A program made the translations under genes and the position numbers. Below are positions 1-7,353 of a stretch of 53,321 nt of DNA, in pieces. The stretch comes from DATEHQ01 sp035279525 (GTDB lineage Bacteria > Chloroflexota > Dormibacteria > Dormibacterales > Dormibacteraceae). The stretch spans positions 1 through 53,321 of the forward strand of contig DATEHQ010000003.1 in NCBI GenBank assembly GCA_035279525.1, in the 5' to 3' direction. Within the stretch, counting starts at the first letter, position 1; the number at the start of each line of letters is the position of its first letter. Below the pieces are notes generated by a model. It worked only from the letters and a program-made list of their open reading frames with translations. It ran no database searches and was not told the DNA's origin.

Positions 1-1
1 C

Positions 2-316
2 GGCTTCAGCCGCGACGACGCCGAGCGCGCGTTCATCGTGCGCTACCTCGAGAACAAGATCCTTCCGCGCAACCCCTTCGAGACGATCGACGCCAACGGC
101 GTCGGCCGCCTGATGTCGATCGCGGTCAACGAGGGACGGAACACGCGCAAGGACCTCGAGGTCGGCATCTGCGGCGAGCACGGCGGGGATCCCGACTCGA
201 TCCACCTCTGCCACAAGCTGGGTCTGAACTACGTGTCGTGCAGCCCGTTCCGCGTGCCGGTCGCGAGGCTCGCCGCAGCGCAGGCCGCGATCGGCGAGGG
301 CACCGGCACGAAGTAG
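2..316 (+). CDS. ppdK: Pyruvate, phosphate dikinase, C-terminal end (partial)
   Basis: The reading frame is open from the left edge, so only the last ~104 residues are present. PPDK interconverts pyruvate and phosphoenolpyruvate using ATP and Pi in the cytoplasm. The visible part is the end of the PEP-binding TIM barrel, with the diagnostic stretches GICGEHGGDP and NYVSCSPFRVPVARLAAAQA; the cysteine of SCSPFRVP is the family's catalytic acid/base. The protein ends where family members normally end. The 3' end overlaps the convergent M50-like gene by 88 bp, which is unusual but both frames look genuine. Identification is near certain. Confidence 0.95.
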   Translation, partial: GFSRDDAERAFIVRYLENKILPRNPFETIDANGVGRLMSIAVNEGRNTRKDLEVGICGEHGGDPDSIHLCHKLGLNYVSCSPFRVPVARLAAAQAAIGEGTGTK

Positions 317-669
317 GCGCGGAGCGCCTTGCGCCCGTCCGACCAGAAGGGCGCGAGGCACATTAGGTGCGCCGCCAGCAGGGCGCCGTAGGTGGCGGCG
401 AGCGGGGAGTGGCCGGCCCACGCCGCGGCCATGGTGAAAACTCCAATCGCGCCCGGGAGCAGGGGCCCCGCGCAGCTGATGAGCGCCTCCCGCACGCCGC
501 TGTCGAGATGCGGCCTCCGGATCGCCACGCCGCGCGCGCTGACCACGAGACGCACGGGGCGGCGGTCGCCGCTGAGAAGGCGGTACGCGTACGCGTGACC
601 CGTCTCGTGGAGAGCCAGACCGAAGAGCAGGACGAGCGCCGGTGACGCGAGCCCGAGAACGAAGATCAA
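229..669 (-). CDS. M50-like membrane zinc metalloprotease (site-2-protease-like)
   Basis: About 146 residues, starting at a TTG that overlaps the upstream permease stop (TTGA). An N-terminal hydrophobic helix leads into HETGHAYAYRLL, an HExxH zinc motif at about residue 21. Later come an AGP turn and FWSDGRKALR, which resembles the DG motif carrying the third ligand in M50 proteases. The protein is much smaller than RseP/SpoIVFB enzymes and has no PDZ domain. As the last gene of an ABC operon beginning with a short membrane peptide, it could cut that peptide in the membrane (inference). An upstream extension in the same frame to 1389 is Arg/Ala-rich antisense of the permease and is rejected. 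Confidence 0.7.
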   Translation of the reverse strand: MIFVLGLASPALVLLFGLALHETGHAYAYRLLSGDRRPVRLVVSARGVAIRRPHLDSGVREALISCAGPLLPGAIGVFTMAAAWAGHSPLAATYGALLAAHLMCLAPFWSDGRKALRAYFVPVPSPIAACAAASLATGTRNGLHDT

Positions 670-2156
670 GGCCCGGTGGCTTTCAACCGCACGGCGTCGA
701 CGGTGGACACGGTCAGCGCCGACGCGGCGATCACCGCCACCACCAGCAGGAGGCTGCGCCAGGAGACGTCGGCCAGCCCGAGCTTGGTCAGCAGGTAGAA
801 CAGCGGCAGGCCCAGCACCAGGGCGGCGAGGCTCACCAGCGCCGAGGACAGCGGCACGTCCTCGCTGTACGGCACGACGACGCCGATCGCGTGCATCCAC
901 GCGAAGGTCAACGCGAAAATTCCTAACGCCGCCGACGCGAGGACCGAGATGCTTCCGCCCGTGCCGGCGGCGAGGAACGGCGCGACCAGCAGCGCTCCCA
1001 CCGCCGCGCTGACGAGCACGGCGCCGGCCGCATTCGCCGCAAGCCATTCGCCCCTGCGCAGGGGTGCGATGACGGCGATCCAGCGAAGCGCCCGCGTGCG
1101 GCCGTACGCATTGAGGCCCAGCGATGCGGCGGCGGCCGCGCCGAGCAGCACCGCGAAGCCGCCCCACTCGCCGGCGATCCGCTGGCTCGCGAGGTACCAG
1201 GCGATGATCACCGCGATCGCGAAGTACAGGGCGAACGTCACCCTGTTCTCGGGGTGTCGCGTGGCCAGACGCGTCGCGGTCACGACGACCTGCGGCAAGC
1301 CGCGGCCGCCGTCGATGAAGCTCGGGAACAGCGGCCGCAGCCCAACGCCCTCGCTGCGCACGAGAAGCGTCGCCAGCATCAAGATCCACGTGGCCAGCAG
1401 CAGCGCCGCCAGCACCGCCGCGGCGATGACGAGGAGACGATCGACAGGCTGCACGCCGGGGTCGGCCGCCAGCGAGAGCACGTTCAGCGGGGACAGCGGC
1501 GATTGCAGCGTGTGCATGGTCGCGGCCACGTCGGCCAGCATCAACGCCAGGTAGAGCAGACCAACCCCGGCGGCGCCGATCATGCGGGCAAGCACCTCGG
1601 ACAGCCCGAACAGGCGGATGAGCGCGACGGTCACGGCCAGCTGCAGCAGGCAGGTGAGCAGGACGGCGGCCACGACCTGGACCGCGAACGCCGGGACGAT
1701 CCAGCCTGGTCCGGGCGCGGCCGTCGACATGACGCCCGCGACGGGCGCAAACAGCGCGACGAGCGCGACGAGCGCAAGCGCGAGGCTCGGCATGAGGTAG
1801 CCCACGTAGCGCTCCGACGGGCGCACCGGCATCGCCGCGAGGTTGCGGTCGAGCACGCTCAGGTTGGGGGCGAGCCCTGACAGCAGCGTTGTGACCAGCG
1901 CCGCCGCGAGCGCAATCTCGTCGAACGTGAGCCGCGCGAGGTCGACCTGGCCCTGCGCGCCAAGGTTGGAATGAATTCCGGTCGCGAGCGGGCCGGCGAC
2001 CTCGAGGATCATGAACTCGATCGCGAGGAGGCAGAAGACGGCGCCGGCGCCGGCGAGGATCGCAAGCTCGCGACTTCTTCCGAGCGCCTCCCAGGCGACG
2101 TTGCGCCAGATGACCAGGACGAGCCGCGAGATCATCGCGGCCCGGTCAAGCCTCAC
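666..2156 (-). CDS. Large multi-pass ABC-2-like permease subunit
   Basis: About 496 residues, mostly hydrophobic, with at least ten predicted membrane helices separated by short charged loops. It follows an ABC ATPase and a small membrane protein on the same strand, so it is probably the membrane subunit of that transporter. No family signature beyond a general ABC-permease appearance could be identified. The GTG at 2156 is preferred because GGAGGT lies 11 nt upstream; an ATG at 2135 (MISRLVLVIWRN) is the alternative. It overlaps both neighbours (11 bp upstream; TTGA with the protease gene downstream), suggesting translational coupling. The substrate is unknown. Confidence 0.75.
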   Translation of the reverse strand: MRLDRAAMISRLVLVIWRNVAWEALGRSRELAILAGAGAVFCLLAIEFMILEVAGPLATGIHSNLGAQGQVDLARLTFDEIALAAALVTTLLSGLAPNLSVLDRNLAAMPVRPSERYVGYLMPSLALALVALVALFAPVAGVMSTAAPGPGWIVPAFAVQVVAAVLLTCLLQLAVTVALIRLFGLSEVLARMIGAAGVGLLYLALMLADVAATMHTLQSPLSPLNVLSLAADPGVQPVDRLLVIAAAVLAALLLATWILMLATLLVRSEGVGLRPLFPSFIDGGRGLPQVVVTATRLATRHPENRVTFALYFAIAVIIAWYLASQRIAGEWGGFAVLLGAAAAASLGLNAYGRTRALRWIAVIAPLRRGEWLAANAAGAVLVSAAVGALLVAPFLAAGTGGSISVLASAALGIFALTFAWMHAIGVVVPYSEDVPLSSALVSLAALVLGLPLFYLLTKLGLADVSWRSLLLVVAVIAASALTVSTVDAVRLKATGP

Positions 2157-2433
2157 GACGTCTTGCGACCTCCGCACTCCGAGAGCGCAACAGCACGCCC
2201 GTGACGACGACCGCGAAAATGACGACGATCGCACCCAGACCTATCAGATAGGCGGGCGTGACCGACAGGAGAAATCCGCCGTGCGGCTGCGTCGTCACGA
2301 CAAACGCGCCGGCCACGTTGACTCCATGCCCCGAGCCGAGGCCGTAGAAGAACACGATGCCCGTCAGCAGCTCGAACAACAGAAATCCGGCGAACGCGCC
2401 CATCGCGATTCCTTTCAAAACGACTCGAGTCAT
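2146..2433 (-). CDS. Small two-helix membrane protein of the ABC operon
   Basis: 95 residues with two clear hydrophobic helices (about 8-32 and 55-82) separated by a Gly-rich loop, ending in a basic tail (LLRSRSAEVARRREA). No family was recognised. It is coupled to the upstream ATPase by an ATGA overlap and to the downstream permease by an 11-bp overlap, so it is likely an accessory subunit of the transporter or an immunity-type membrane protein (inference). Confidence 0.75.
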   Translation of the reverse strand: MTRVVLKGIAMGAFAGFLLFELLTGIVFFYGLGSGHGVNVAGAFVVTTQPHGGFLLSVTPAYLIGLGAIVVIFAVVVTGVLLRSRSAEVARRREA

Positions 2434-3275
2434 TGCGGTTCACCTGTCCTTTCGGTCTGTGAGCTCTCTTCCAGGTCGCGCAGCATCTCCCTGACCTCAT
2501 CGCGCCGCGCGAGCAATCCGGACACCTCGAGGTAGATGTCGTCGAACGACTTGCCGCCGAACCTCTCCTGCAGCTCGTGTGGATCGCCGGCGACCTTGAG
2601 GACCCCAGACGCGATGATGCCGACGGTGTCGCACATGGTCGCGGCCGTCGCGAGCTCGTGCGTGGCCACCAGCGTCGACCATCCGGAACGGCGGCGCGAA
2701 TCGAGGACCTCGCGCACGATCATCAACGCCTCAGGGTCGAGACCTCGAAACGGCTCGTCGAGGATCAGCAGCACCGGCTGATGCGTGAGGGCTCCGATGA
2801 TCTGCAGCTTCTTGTGCATGCCGTGTGAGTACTCGCGGATCAGCCTGTCGAGCGCGCCGGCGAGGCCGAAGACCTCGGCCATGGTTTCGGCACGCTCGAG
2901 GCTGCCGCTCGAGTAGAGGCGGCTCACGAATCGCAGGTATTCGCGCCCGGTCAGCGTGTCCGGAAGCCGCAGCTCGTCAGGCACGTAGCCGAGCATCTCC
3001 TTGGCGTCAATCGAGGTCGAAGGCCGGCCGCAGATGTCGATCGAACCCGACGTGGGCGCCAGGATCCCCGTGACGCAGTTGATCGTCGTCGACTTGCCCG
3101 CGCCGTTGGGCCCGAGCAGTCCGTAGATCTCGCCGGCCTGGACGTCGAGGCTGACGTCCACCACGGCGGCGACCTCGCGAAAACGCTTCTCGAGATTCTT
3201 GATGACAAGCGTGGGGAGGGACCCGCGGGTCCCTCCCCGGTCGTCGTGTTGCACCAGGGTCAACACAGTACTCAT
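2430..3275 (-). CDS. ABC transporter ATP-binding protein
   Basis: 281 residues with a complete nucleotide-binding domain: Walker A GPNGAGKST, a degenerate signature SHGMHKKL in place of LSGGQ, Walker B LLILDEPFRGLD and switch histidine ATHELA. The degenerate signature and domain order are typical of CcmA/BcrA-type ATPases that pair with ABC-2 permeases. The start at ATG 3275 (MSTVLTLVQHDD) gives an ordinary N-terminus; the upstream extension to 3440 is Ser-rich antisense. The gene sits 10 bp after the 76-aa membrane peptide gene and is coupled to the next gene by ATGA, placing it second in a five-gene operon. Confidence 0.9.
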   Translation of the reverse strand: MSTVLTLVQHDDRGGTRGSLPTLVIKNLEKRFREVAAVVDVSLDVQAGEIYGLLGPNGAGKSTTINCVTGILAPTSGSIDICGRPSTSIDAKEMLGYVPDELRLPDTLTGREYLRFVSRLYSSGSLERAETMAEVFGLAGALDRLIREYSHGMHKKLQIIGALTHQPVLLILDEPFRGLDPEALMIVREVLDSRRRSGWSTLVATHELATAATMCDTVGIIASGVLKVAGDPHELQERFGGKSFDDIYLEVSGLLARRDEVREMLRDLEESSQTERTGEPQ

Positions 3276-3285
3276 TCGGACGCGA

Positions 3286-3516
3286 TCAGTTGCACCCGAG
3301 CTTGAAGGTCCAGGGATTGAGCTGGACCACTGCGTAGAGGCTGCTGTGGGCGTTGATGAAGCACCAGATGAGCGCGCCCACCAGGATGGTGGCCGCCAGC
3401 GCCAGCAGCACCCAGATGAAGACGATGAACCAGACGACATGGTCTTCTGTTTGCTCCTCGGCCATTGCTCCAGCCGGGCCGATCCGCACGGGAACGAGCG
3501 ACGAAAGAAAGTTCAT
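3286..3516 (-). CDS. 76-aa single-helix membrane peptide, first gene of the ABC/M50 operon
   Basis: The ATG at 3516 is chosen because GGAGG lies 7 nt upstream. An amphipathic, acidic N-terminal part (to MAEEQTEDH) is followed by one strong membrane helix (about residues 33-53) and a 23-residue tail ending NPWTFKLGCN. No family was recognised. As the first gene before an ABC ATPase, small membrane protein, permease and HETGH protease, it could be a precursor peptide processed in the membrane and exported (inference). It could equally be an accessory membrane subunit. A single cysteine lies two residues from the end. Confidence 0.7.
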   Translation of the reverse strand: MNFLSSLVPVRIGPAGAMAEEQTEDHVVWFIVFIWVLLALAATILVGALIWCFINAHSSLYAVVQLNPWTFKLGCN

Positions 3517-3608
3517 TGGCGATCCTCCAAGCATTTGCGATGTGGTCACCGGCCGGTCGACCCGTCGCGCACGCTAGGGCTCGGATCGCGATCGAACAAG
3601 ACGGCATT

Positions 3609-3827
3609 TCAACCGACATCCACGACGGGTGCGTTGGGCATTGACGTCGTGAGCAGGTACACGGCCTGTGAGCGACTGTGCAGCCCATGGGCCGCGAAGA
3701 GACGCTCGAGCTGCGTGCGGACCGTACGTGTCGATACGCGCAGCGCCTGCGCGACCTGCTTGTCCGAATACCCCACGGCGATGAGGCTCACGATCTGCGT
3801 CTGCCGGGGACTGAAATGTCGCGTCAT
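3609..3827 (-). CDS. LuxR-type HTH-only regulator
   Basis: 72 residues made almost entirely of a GerE/LuxR DNA-binding domain (SPRQTQIVSLIAVGYSDKQ, then VSTRTVRTQLERLF). There is no receiver or sensor domain, so activity may depend on dimerising with another LuxR-type protein. Its HTH is strikingly similar to the C-terminus of the membrane-bound regulator encoded next door (shared SPRQT, SDKQ, TVRT and HGLH). It lies about 90 bp upstream of the peptide/ABC operon on the same strand and is a plausible controller of it. Confidence 0.8.
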   Translation of the reverse strand: MTRHFSPRQTQIVSLIAVGYSDKQVAQALRVSTRTVRTQLERLFAAHGLHSRSQAVYLLTTSMPNAPVVDVG

Positions 3828-3906
3828 CGGTGGTGCGCATCAAAGAGCGACGGCCGCCAGGTACGCAACTCGCAATTTCCGATGTCGTCGATTTCGACGA
3901 CAGGCG

Positions 3907-4677
3907 CTAGCCGGTCTTGATCTCCTCGGTCGGGGCGGGCCGGCCTTTGATCCACGTCGCGGTCGCCTCGGCGCGGTTGTGGAGCCCGTGCTGCGAGTAC
4001 AGGCGCTGCAGGTGGGTGCGGACGGTGTAGGGCGAAACGTTGAGCCGGGCGGCGATCTGCTTGTCGGAAAGGCCCATCGCCACGAGGTTCATGATCTCCG
4101 TCTGCCGCGGCGACATGGCTAGCCGTTCGAGAGCGACGACGTTGGTGTCGCCGGCCTTCGCGCCGGCGTGCTCCAGGCGCAGGTTGGTCTTGAGGAGCTG
4201 CAGGACGGCGACGAAGCCAAAGCCCAGGAAAAGCCACGCCAGCGCCACGCCGAACGCGTTGATCCCGCCGGCGCCGGTCCCCGCCACCGCGAGGAAGATC
4301 AGCAGGGCGACCGCGGGGATCGAAAGCATTGCCGGGCGCCACCCGGGCCAGACGGCCGCGACGACCATGCAGTAGCCGAGCAGCCCGTCGTGAAACACAC
4401 GGGGGTTGCTGAGGGTGAGCGCCAGGCCGATCGCGGTGAGGGCGCCGAGCACCGCGGCGGTGATCCGCGGATCGGATCCGGTCCCGGGCTGGAGCCAGAA
4501 CCACGTCCAGATCGCGACAAAGGTCGCCATGGCGAAGAGCGACACCGCGAGCTGCGTGGTGGGCGTTTGGCTGGTCACCAGGAGGAGAAGCGGCCAGACC
4601 AGGATCAGGATCCAGGACAGGGGCACGAGGCGACCCACACGCTGCCAGACGGTCGCCTCTCGGAGCCAGGCCCCCAC
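3907..4677 (-). CDS. Membrane-bound LuxR-type one-component regulator
   Basis: 256 residues: six predicted membrane helices (about 15-170), a short linker, then a C-terminal LuxR HTH (MSPRQTEIMNLVAMGLSDKQ, then TVRTHLQRLY). The membrane module shares a helix pattern and a WxWFWL signature with the N-terminus of the divergent histidine kinase, suggesting both sense the same kind of membrane signal. The GTG start at 4677 has a CATAAT box 8 nt upstream, so the transcript may have almost no leader. Tethering a LuxR HTH directly to a DesK-like sensor is less common than the kinase/regulator arrangement. Confidence 0.85.
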   Translation of the reverse strand: MGAWLREATVWQRVGRLVPLSWILILVWPLLLLVTSQTPTTQLAVSLFAMATFVAIWTWFWLQPGTGSDPRITAAVLGALTAIGLALTLSNPRVFHDGLLGYCMVVAAVWPGWRPAMLSIPAVALLIFLAVAGTGAGGINAFGVALAWLFLGFGFVAVLQLLKTNLRLEHAGAKAGDTNVVALERLAMSPRQTEIMNLVAMGLSDKQIAARLNVSPYTVRTHLQRLYSQHGLHNRAEATATWIKGRPAPTEEIKTG

Positions 4678-4744
4678 CGCTCAGGATTATGGCTGCGGAC
4701 AGGCGAACAGGCGAGACCCGAAGCTCATAAGGGCCTATTTTTTT

Positions 4745-4762
4745 CCTCAAGAAACCTTGAGG
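4745..4762. promoter_or_regulatory. Inverted repeat in the divergent regulator/kinase intergenic region
   Basis: CCTCAAG-AAAC-CTTGAGG has perfect 7-bp arms. It sits between the divergent starts of the membrane LuxR regulator (4677) and the histidine kinase (4795), just after a T-run. This position suits an operator serving one or both genes. The binding protein is unknown. Confidence 0.45.
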
Positions 4763-4794
4763 TTCCCGGGCGATGTAACGGCGGCGGGGATGAC

Positions 4795-5934
4795 ATGCGT
4801 CACTTCCCACGGCGCAATCCGGGACCTAAGCTGGCCACGTTGATCAACCTCGATCGCTGGCTCCGGCTCGGTCGCTGGTTCATGGCCGTCTGGTTCGTCT
4901 TCACCCTGCCGTCCGCGGTGCAGATCCTCCAGACGGGCCACTCCGCCGGTGACATCGCGCTCGCCGCCGGCATCCTGACGTGGGGGGCCGTGTGGATCTG
5001 GTTCTGGTTGCGAGCCGCAGGGCGGAACCGGACGGCGGAGATCTTCGGGCTGGCGATCAGCGTGGTCTTGCTGGGCCTTTTCGCGCTCTTCACGCCCGCG
5101 CCGATCGACGTGGGCGGCGTGATGGTCTTCGCCTTCATCCTCGCCGGCGCCTGCTTCCCGGTCCGCGAGGCGATCAAGATCATGATCGGCCTCGTCGTCC
5201 TGCAGATCGGGCTCGAGGTCCTGCGCCTCGATCCGGTCTCGCTCGCCGCGAGCGGCCTCGTCAACAGCATTTTGGTTGGCGTGGTGGGGATCGGGGCGCG
5301 GCTCTTCTGGCAGTCGTACAAGCAGCTGGTCGCGGCGCGCGAGCAGCTGGCCAACCTCGCGGTGACGGAGGAGCGGCTTCGCTTTGCGCGCGACCTTCAC
5401 GACCTGCTCGGCCAGAGCCTGGCCGTGCTGGTCCTCAAGTCTGAGCTCGTCGCCAAGCAGCTCCCCGAGAACAGCGACGACACCCTTCGGGCCGAGGTCC
5501 GGGACATCGCGCTGGTCGCGCGCAAATCGCTCAACGACGTGCGAGAGGCCGTCGCCGGGTACCGGAGGCCAACTCTTCAGGCAGAGATCTCGAGCGCCCG
5601 GAGCGCGCTGCGGGCGGCGGGCATCGGCCTCCTCGTCGAGGACAAGGTTGGCGACCTGCCGCCCGAGCAGGACGGCGTCCTCGCCTGGTGCCTGCGCGAG
5701 GCCGTGACGAACGTGGTCAAGCACAGCGGGGCGCAGCGGTGCGAGGTGCGCATCTTTCGCGACGACGGACTCACCCGCCTGGACGTGTCGGACGACGGCC
5801 ACGGCGCCGCTCTGCTCAACGGGGGCAGTGGTCTTGCGGGGATGCGGGAGCGGGTCGAGCTGGTCGGCGGCACGATGAAGGTCGAGTCGGACGCCGGCCT
5901 GCACGTGCGCGTCTCTGTTCCTCAGCCCGCTTGA
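4795..5934 (+). CDS. DesK/NarX-type sensor histidine kinase
   Basis: 379 residues. The ATG at 4795 follows a GGGGA ribosome site; the Arg/Gly-rich upstream extension is antisense to the LuxR gene. Six membrane helices occupy about residues 15-185. A HisKA_3 dimerisation domain follows with phospho-acceptor His in RFARDLHDLLGQSL (about residue 203), then an HATPase_c domain with N box REAVTNVVKHS, G1 VSDDGHGA and G2 GSGLAGMRERV. It should phosphorylate the response regulator encoded immediately downstream (TTGA overlap). Such pairs often control neighbouring ABC transporters, which fits the divergent operon. Confidence 0.93.
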   Translation: MRHFPRRNPGPKLATLINLDRWLRLGRWFMAVWFVFTLPSAVQILQTGHSAGDIALAAGILTWGAVWIWFWLRAAGRNRTAEIFGLAISVVLLGLFALFTPAPIDVGGVMVFAFILAGACFPVREAIKIMIGLVVLQIGLEVLRLDPVSLAASGLVNSILVGVVGIGARLFWQSYKQLVAAREQLANLAVTEERLRFARDLHDLLGQSLAVLVLKSELVAKQLPENSDDTLRAEVRDIALVARKSLNDVREAVAGYRRPTLQAEISSARSALRAAGIGLLVEDKVGDLPPEQDGVLAWCLREAVTNVVKHSGAQRCEVRIFRDDGLTRLDVSDDGHGAALLNGGSGLAGMRERVELVGGTMKVESDAGLHVRVSVPQPA

Positions 5935-6536
5935 TCCGCGTTCTCATCGCCGAGGACCAGGCCATGATCCGGGGCGCCCTCGCGGCGCTCCTCGCGACCG
6001 AGGAGGACATCGAGGTCGTCGCCTCCGTCGAGCGCGGCGACAAGGTGCTGGATGCCGCCGTGAAGTCGAAGCCCGACGTCGCGCTGCTCGACATCGAGAT
6101 GCCCGGCCAGGATGGGATCACGGCCGCGGCCGAGCTGCGGGAGAAGGTGCCGGGCTGCCGCGTCCTGATCCTCACGGTCTTCGGGCGCCCGGGCTATTTG
6201 AGAAAAGCAGTCGACGCGGGCGTCAGCGGGTTTCTGCTCAAAGACGCGCCGCCGGACGAGCTAGCTGCGGCCATCCGGCGAACCGCGAAGGGCGAGCGTG
6301 TGGTGGACTCGCAGCTTGCCGTCGCCGCGCTGAGCGAGGGCTCTAGCCCATTGACTCCGCGCGAGCGCGATGTCCTGTCACTTTCCACTCGCGGCGCGAG
6401 CGTCGAGGAGATCGCACGCTCGCTGCACCTCACCAACGGCACAGTGCGCAATCACCTCTCGATCGCGATCCAGAAGCTGAACGCGCGCAACCGCGTCGAG
6501 GCCGCTCGGATCGCTGAACACAAGGGCTGGCTCTAG
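5931..6536 (+). CDS. NarL/DesR-type response regulator
   Basis: 201 residues starting at a TTG that overlaps the kinase stop codon. The receiver domain (about 1-118) has acidic residues in IAEDQAM, phospho-acceptor Asp in LLDIEMPGQDG and the conserved Lys in FLLKDAP. A C-terminal LuxR HTH (LTPRERDVLSLSTRG, then NGTVRNHLS) binds DNA. It is the partner of the upstream DesK-like kinase. The longer upstream extension of this frame is antisense-type sequence and is rejected. Confidence 0.93.
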   Translation: MIRVLIAEDQAMIRGALAALLATEEDIEVVASVERGDKVLDAAVKSKPDVALLDIEMPGQDGITAAAELREKVPGCRVLILTVFGRPGYLRKAVDAGVSGFLLKDAPPDELAAAIRRTAKGERVVDSQLAVAALSEGSSPLTPRERDVLSLSTRGASVEEIARSLHLTNGTVRNHLSIAIQKLNARNRVEAARIAEHKGWL

Positions 6537-6633
6537 GAGGCCCCACGATATGCCCCCAGGTGAGAGCTGAGACGAGACCGCACCTCTCGCAACGACCGCC
6601 GCACGTATACCTCTCCTTGTGCCGGGGTGGGAT

Positions 6634-6649
6634 CCCTCCCTTCCCGCCA
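6634..6649 (+). repeat. 16-bp repeat, copy A (tRNA-Ser 3'-end-like)
   Basis: CCCTCCCTTCCCGCCA. It matches the layout of a tRNA-Ser 3' terminus (T-stem 3' half, seven acceptor bases, discriminator G, CCA), but no complete tRNA surrounds it. Identical copies occur at 7012 and 7354 and bound the units of this patch. Flanks 6537-6688 hold no other gene that I can support. Confidence 0.6.
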
Positions 6650-6688
6650 ATCGTTGTGGTCGGCGCGCAGGTCAAACGAACGTGGCCG

Positions 6689-6919
6689 TCACTCGCTATC
6701 CGCCTTGGATTCGGGGGCGATTCCCAGCTCGGATAGACGGCGGGCCCGCATCGAATAGCGCACAAAGTCGCCGCCCCCAACCATTCGGCCGATCTCCATG
6801 CGCAGATCGTGGAACACGTCGGCATCCGTCAACCCATGTCGGGCGAGCCACGTTCTGTACGCGGCCTCTCCCGTTGAACGTCTTTGCGATGGCACGATGT
6901 CGACCCACTCTTCACTCAT
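6689..6919 (-). CDS. Hypothetical 76-aa protein in accessory patch
   Basis: Starts MSEEWVDIVPSQRR and has balanced composition with little of the Arg/Pro excess of antisense frames, so it looks real. No membrane segment or recognised motif is present; the middle (HGLTDADVFHDLRMEIGRMV) looks helical. It lies alone between copies A and B of the 16-bp repeat, on the opposite strand to the duplicated small gene that follows. TAGCAT lies 9 nt upstream of the ATG. Function unknown. Confidence 0.5.
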   Translation of the reverse strand: MSEEWVDIVPSQRRSTGEAAYRTWLARHGLTDADVFHDLRMEIGRMVGGGDFVRYSMRARRLSELGIAPESKADSE

Positions 6920-7011
6920 CTCGCGCAGATGCTAGCCACCTGGCGAGTCTGAAAGCCTGTCTACTACAGGCTCACCTGACACAAGGACTCGCGAGATGAT
7001 CGGGTTGGAAC

Positions 7012-7353
7012 CCCTCCCTTCCCGCCATTTAGAACCCCCCAGGAAAACCGTCTAGATCCGCACTGGCAGCCCATCCTTCATGCTGCCAACACGCGACTGT
7101 TCTCGATAACCGCAATCGTCGAGGCGAAGGACGACCAGGACCTCGATACCGTCAAGGAAGCGATTCAGCGCGCGATCTGCCCGCATCCGAACGATGCCGA
7201 CCATAGATGTCCGCGCGGTTGGATGACAATGAGCCACGAACTCGACGAGGAAGAGGCTGCTATCTGGGGAGAGCCCGACGCCCTAAATCGTTAGCGTTAC
7301 GGGATCAAGGTGTAGGCGCGTGCCCTCTCAACTCTCTGGATGACGGAGGCAAG
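7012..7353 (+). repeat. Tandem unit 1 of a ~340-bp duplication
   Basis: The unit begins with the 16-bp repeat (7012-7027), carries a degenerate copy of a 67-codon gene, and ends with a GC-rich tail including GTGCCCTCTCAACTCTCTGG. Unit 2 (7354-7689) repeats this layout with scattered substitutions and almost no indels. Composition is visibly less GC-rich than surrounding genes, consistent with acquired DNA. Nothing else is recognised between 6920 and 7090. Confidence 0.75.
7091..7294 (+). pseudogene. Diverged copy of the 67-aa gene without its start codon
   Basis: The frame matches the downstream copy (SITAIVEAKDDQDLDTVKEA, then CPRGWMTMSHELDEEEAAIW, ending DALNR), but the ATG used by copy 2 is ACG here. 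No other good start or ribosome site is visible. The rest of the frame is intact, and many differences from copy 2 are conservative, so loss of the start may be recent. Translation from a non-standard codon is an alternative. Confidence 0.55.

Noticed and set aside
4168..4794. N-terminal 209-codon extension of the histidine kinase
   Set aside because: The extension is antisense to the LuxR-type gene, highly charged and lacks similarity; ATG 4795 has a ribosome site and begins the membrane module.
6540..6649. Complete tRNA-Ser gene ending at the first 16-bp repeat
   Set aside because: No matching 5' acceptor strand (GGGAAGG) or cloverleaf could be found upstream; only the 3'-end-like piece is present.
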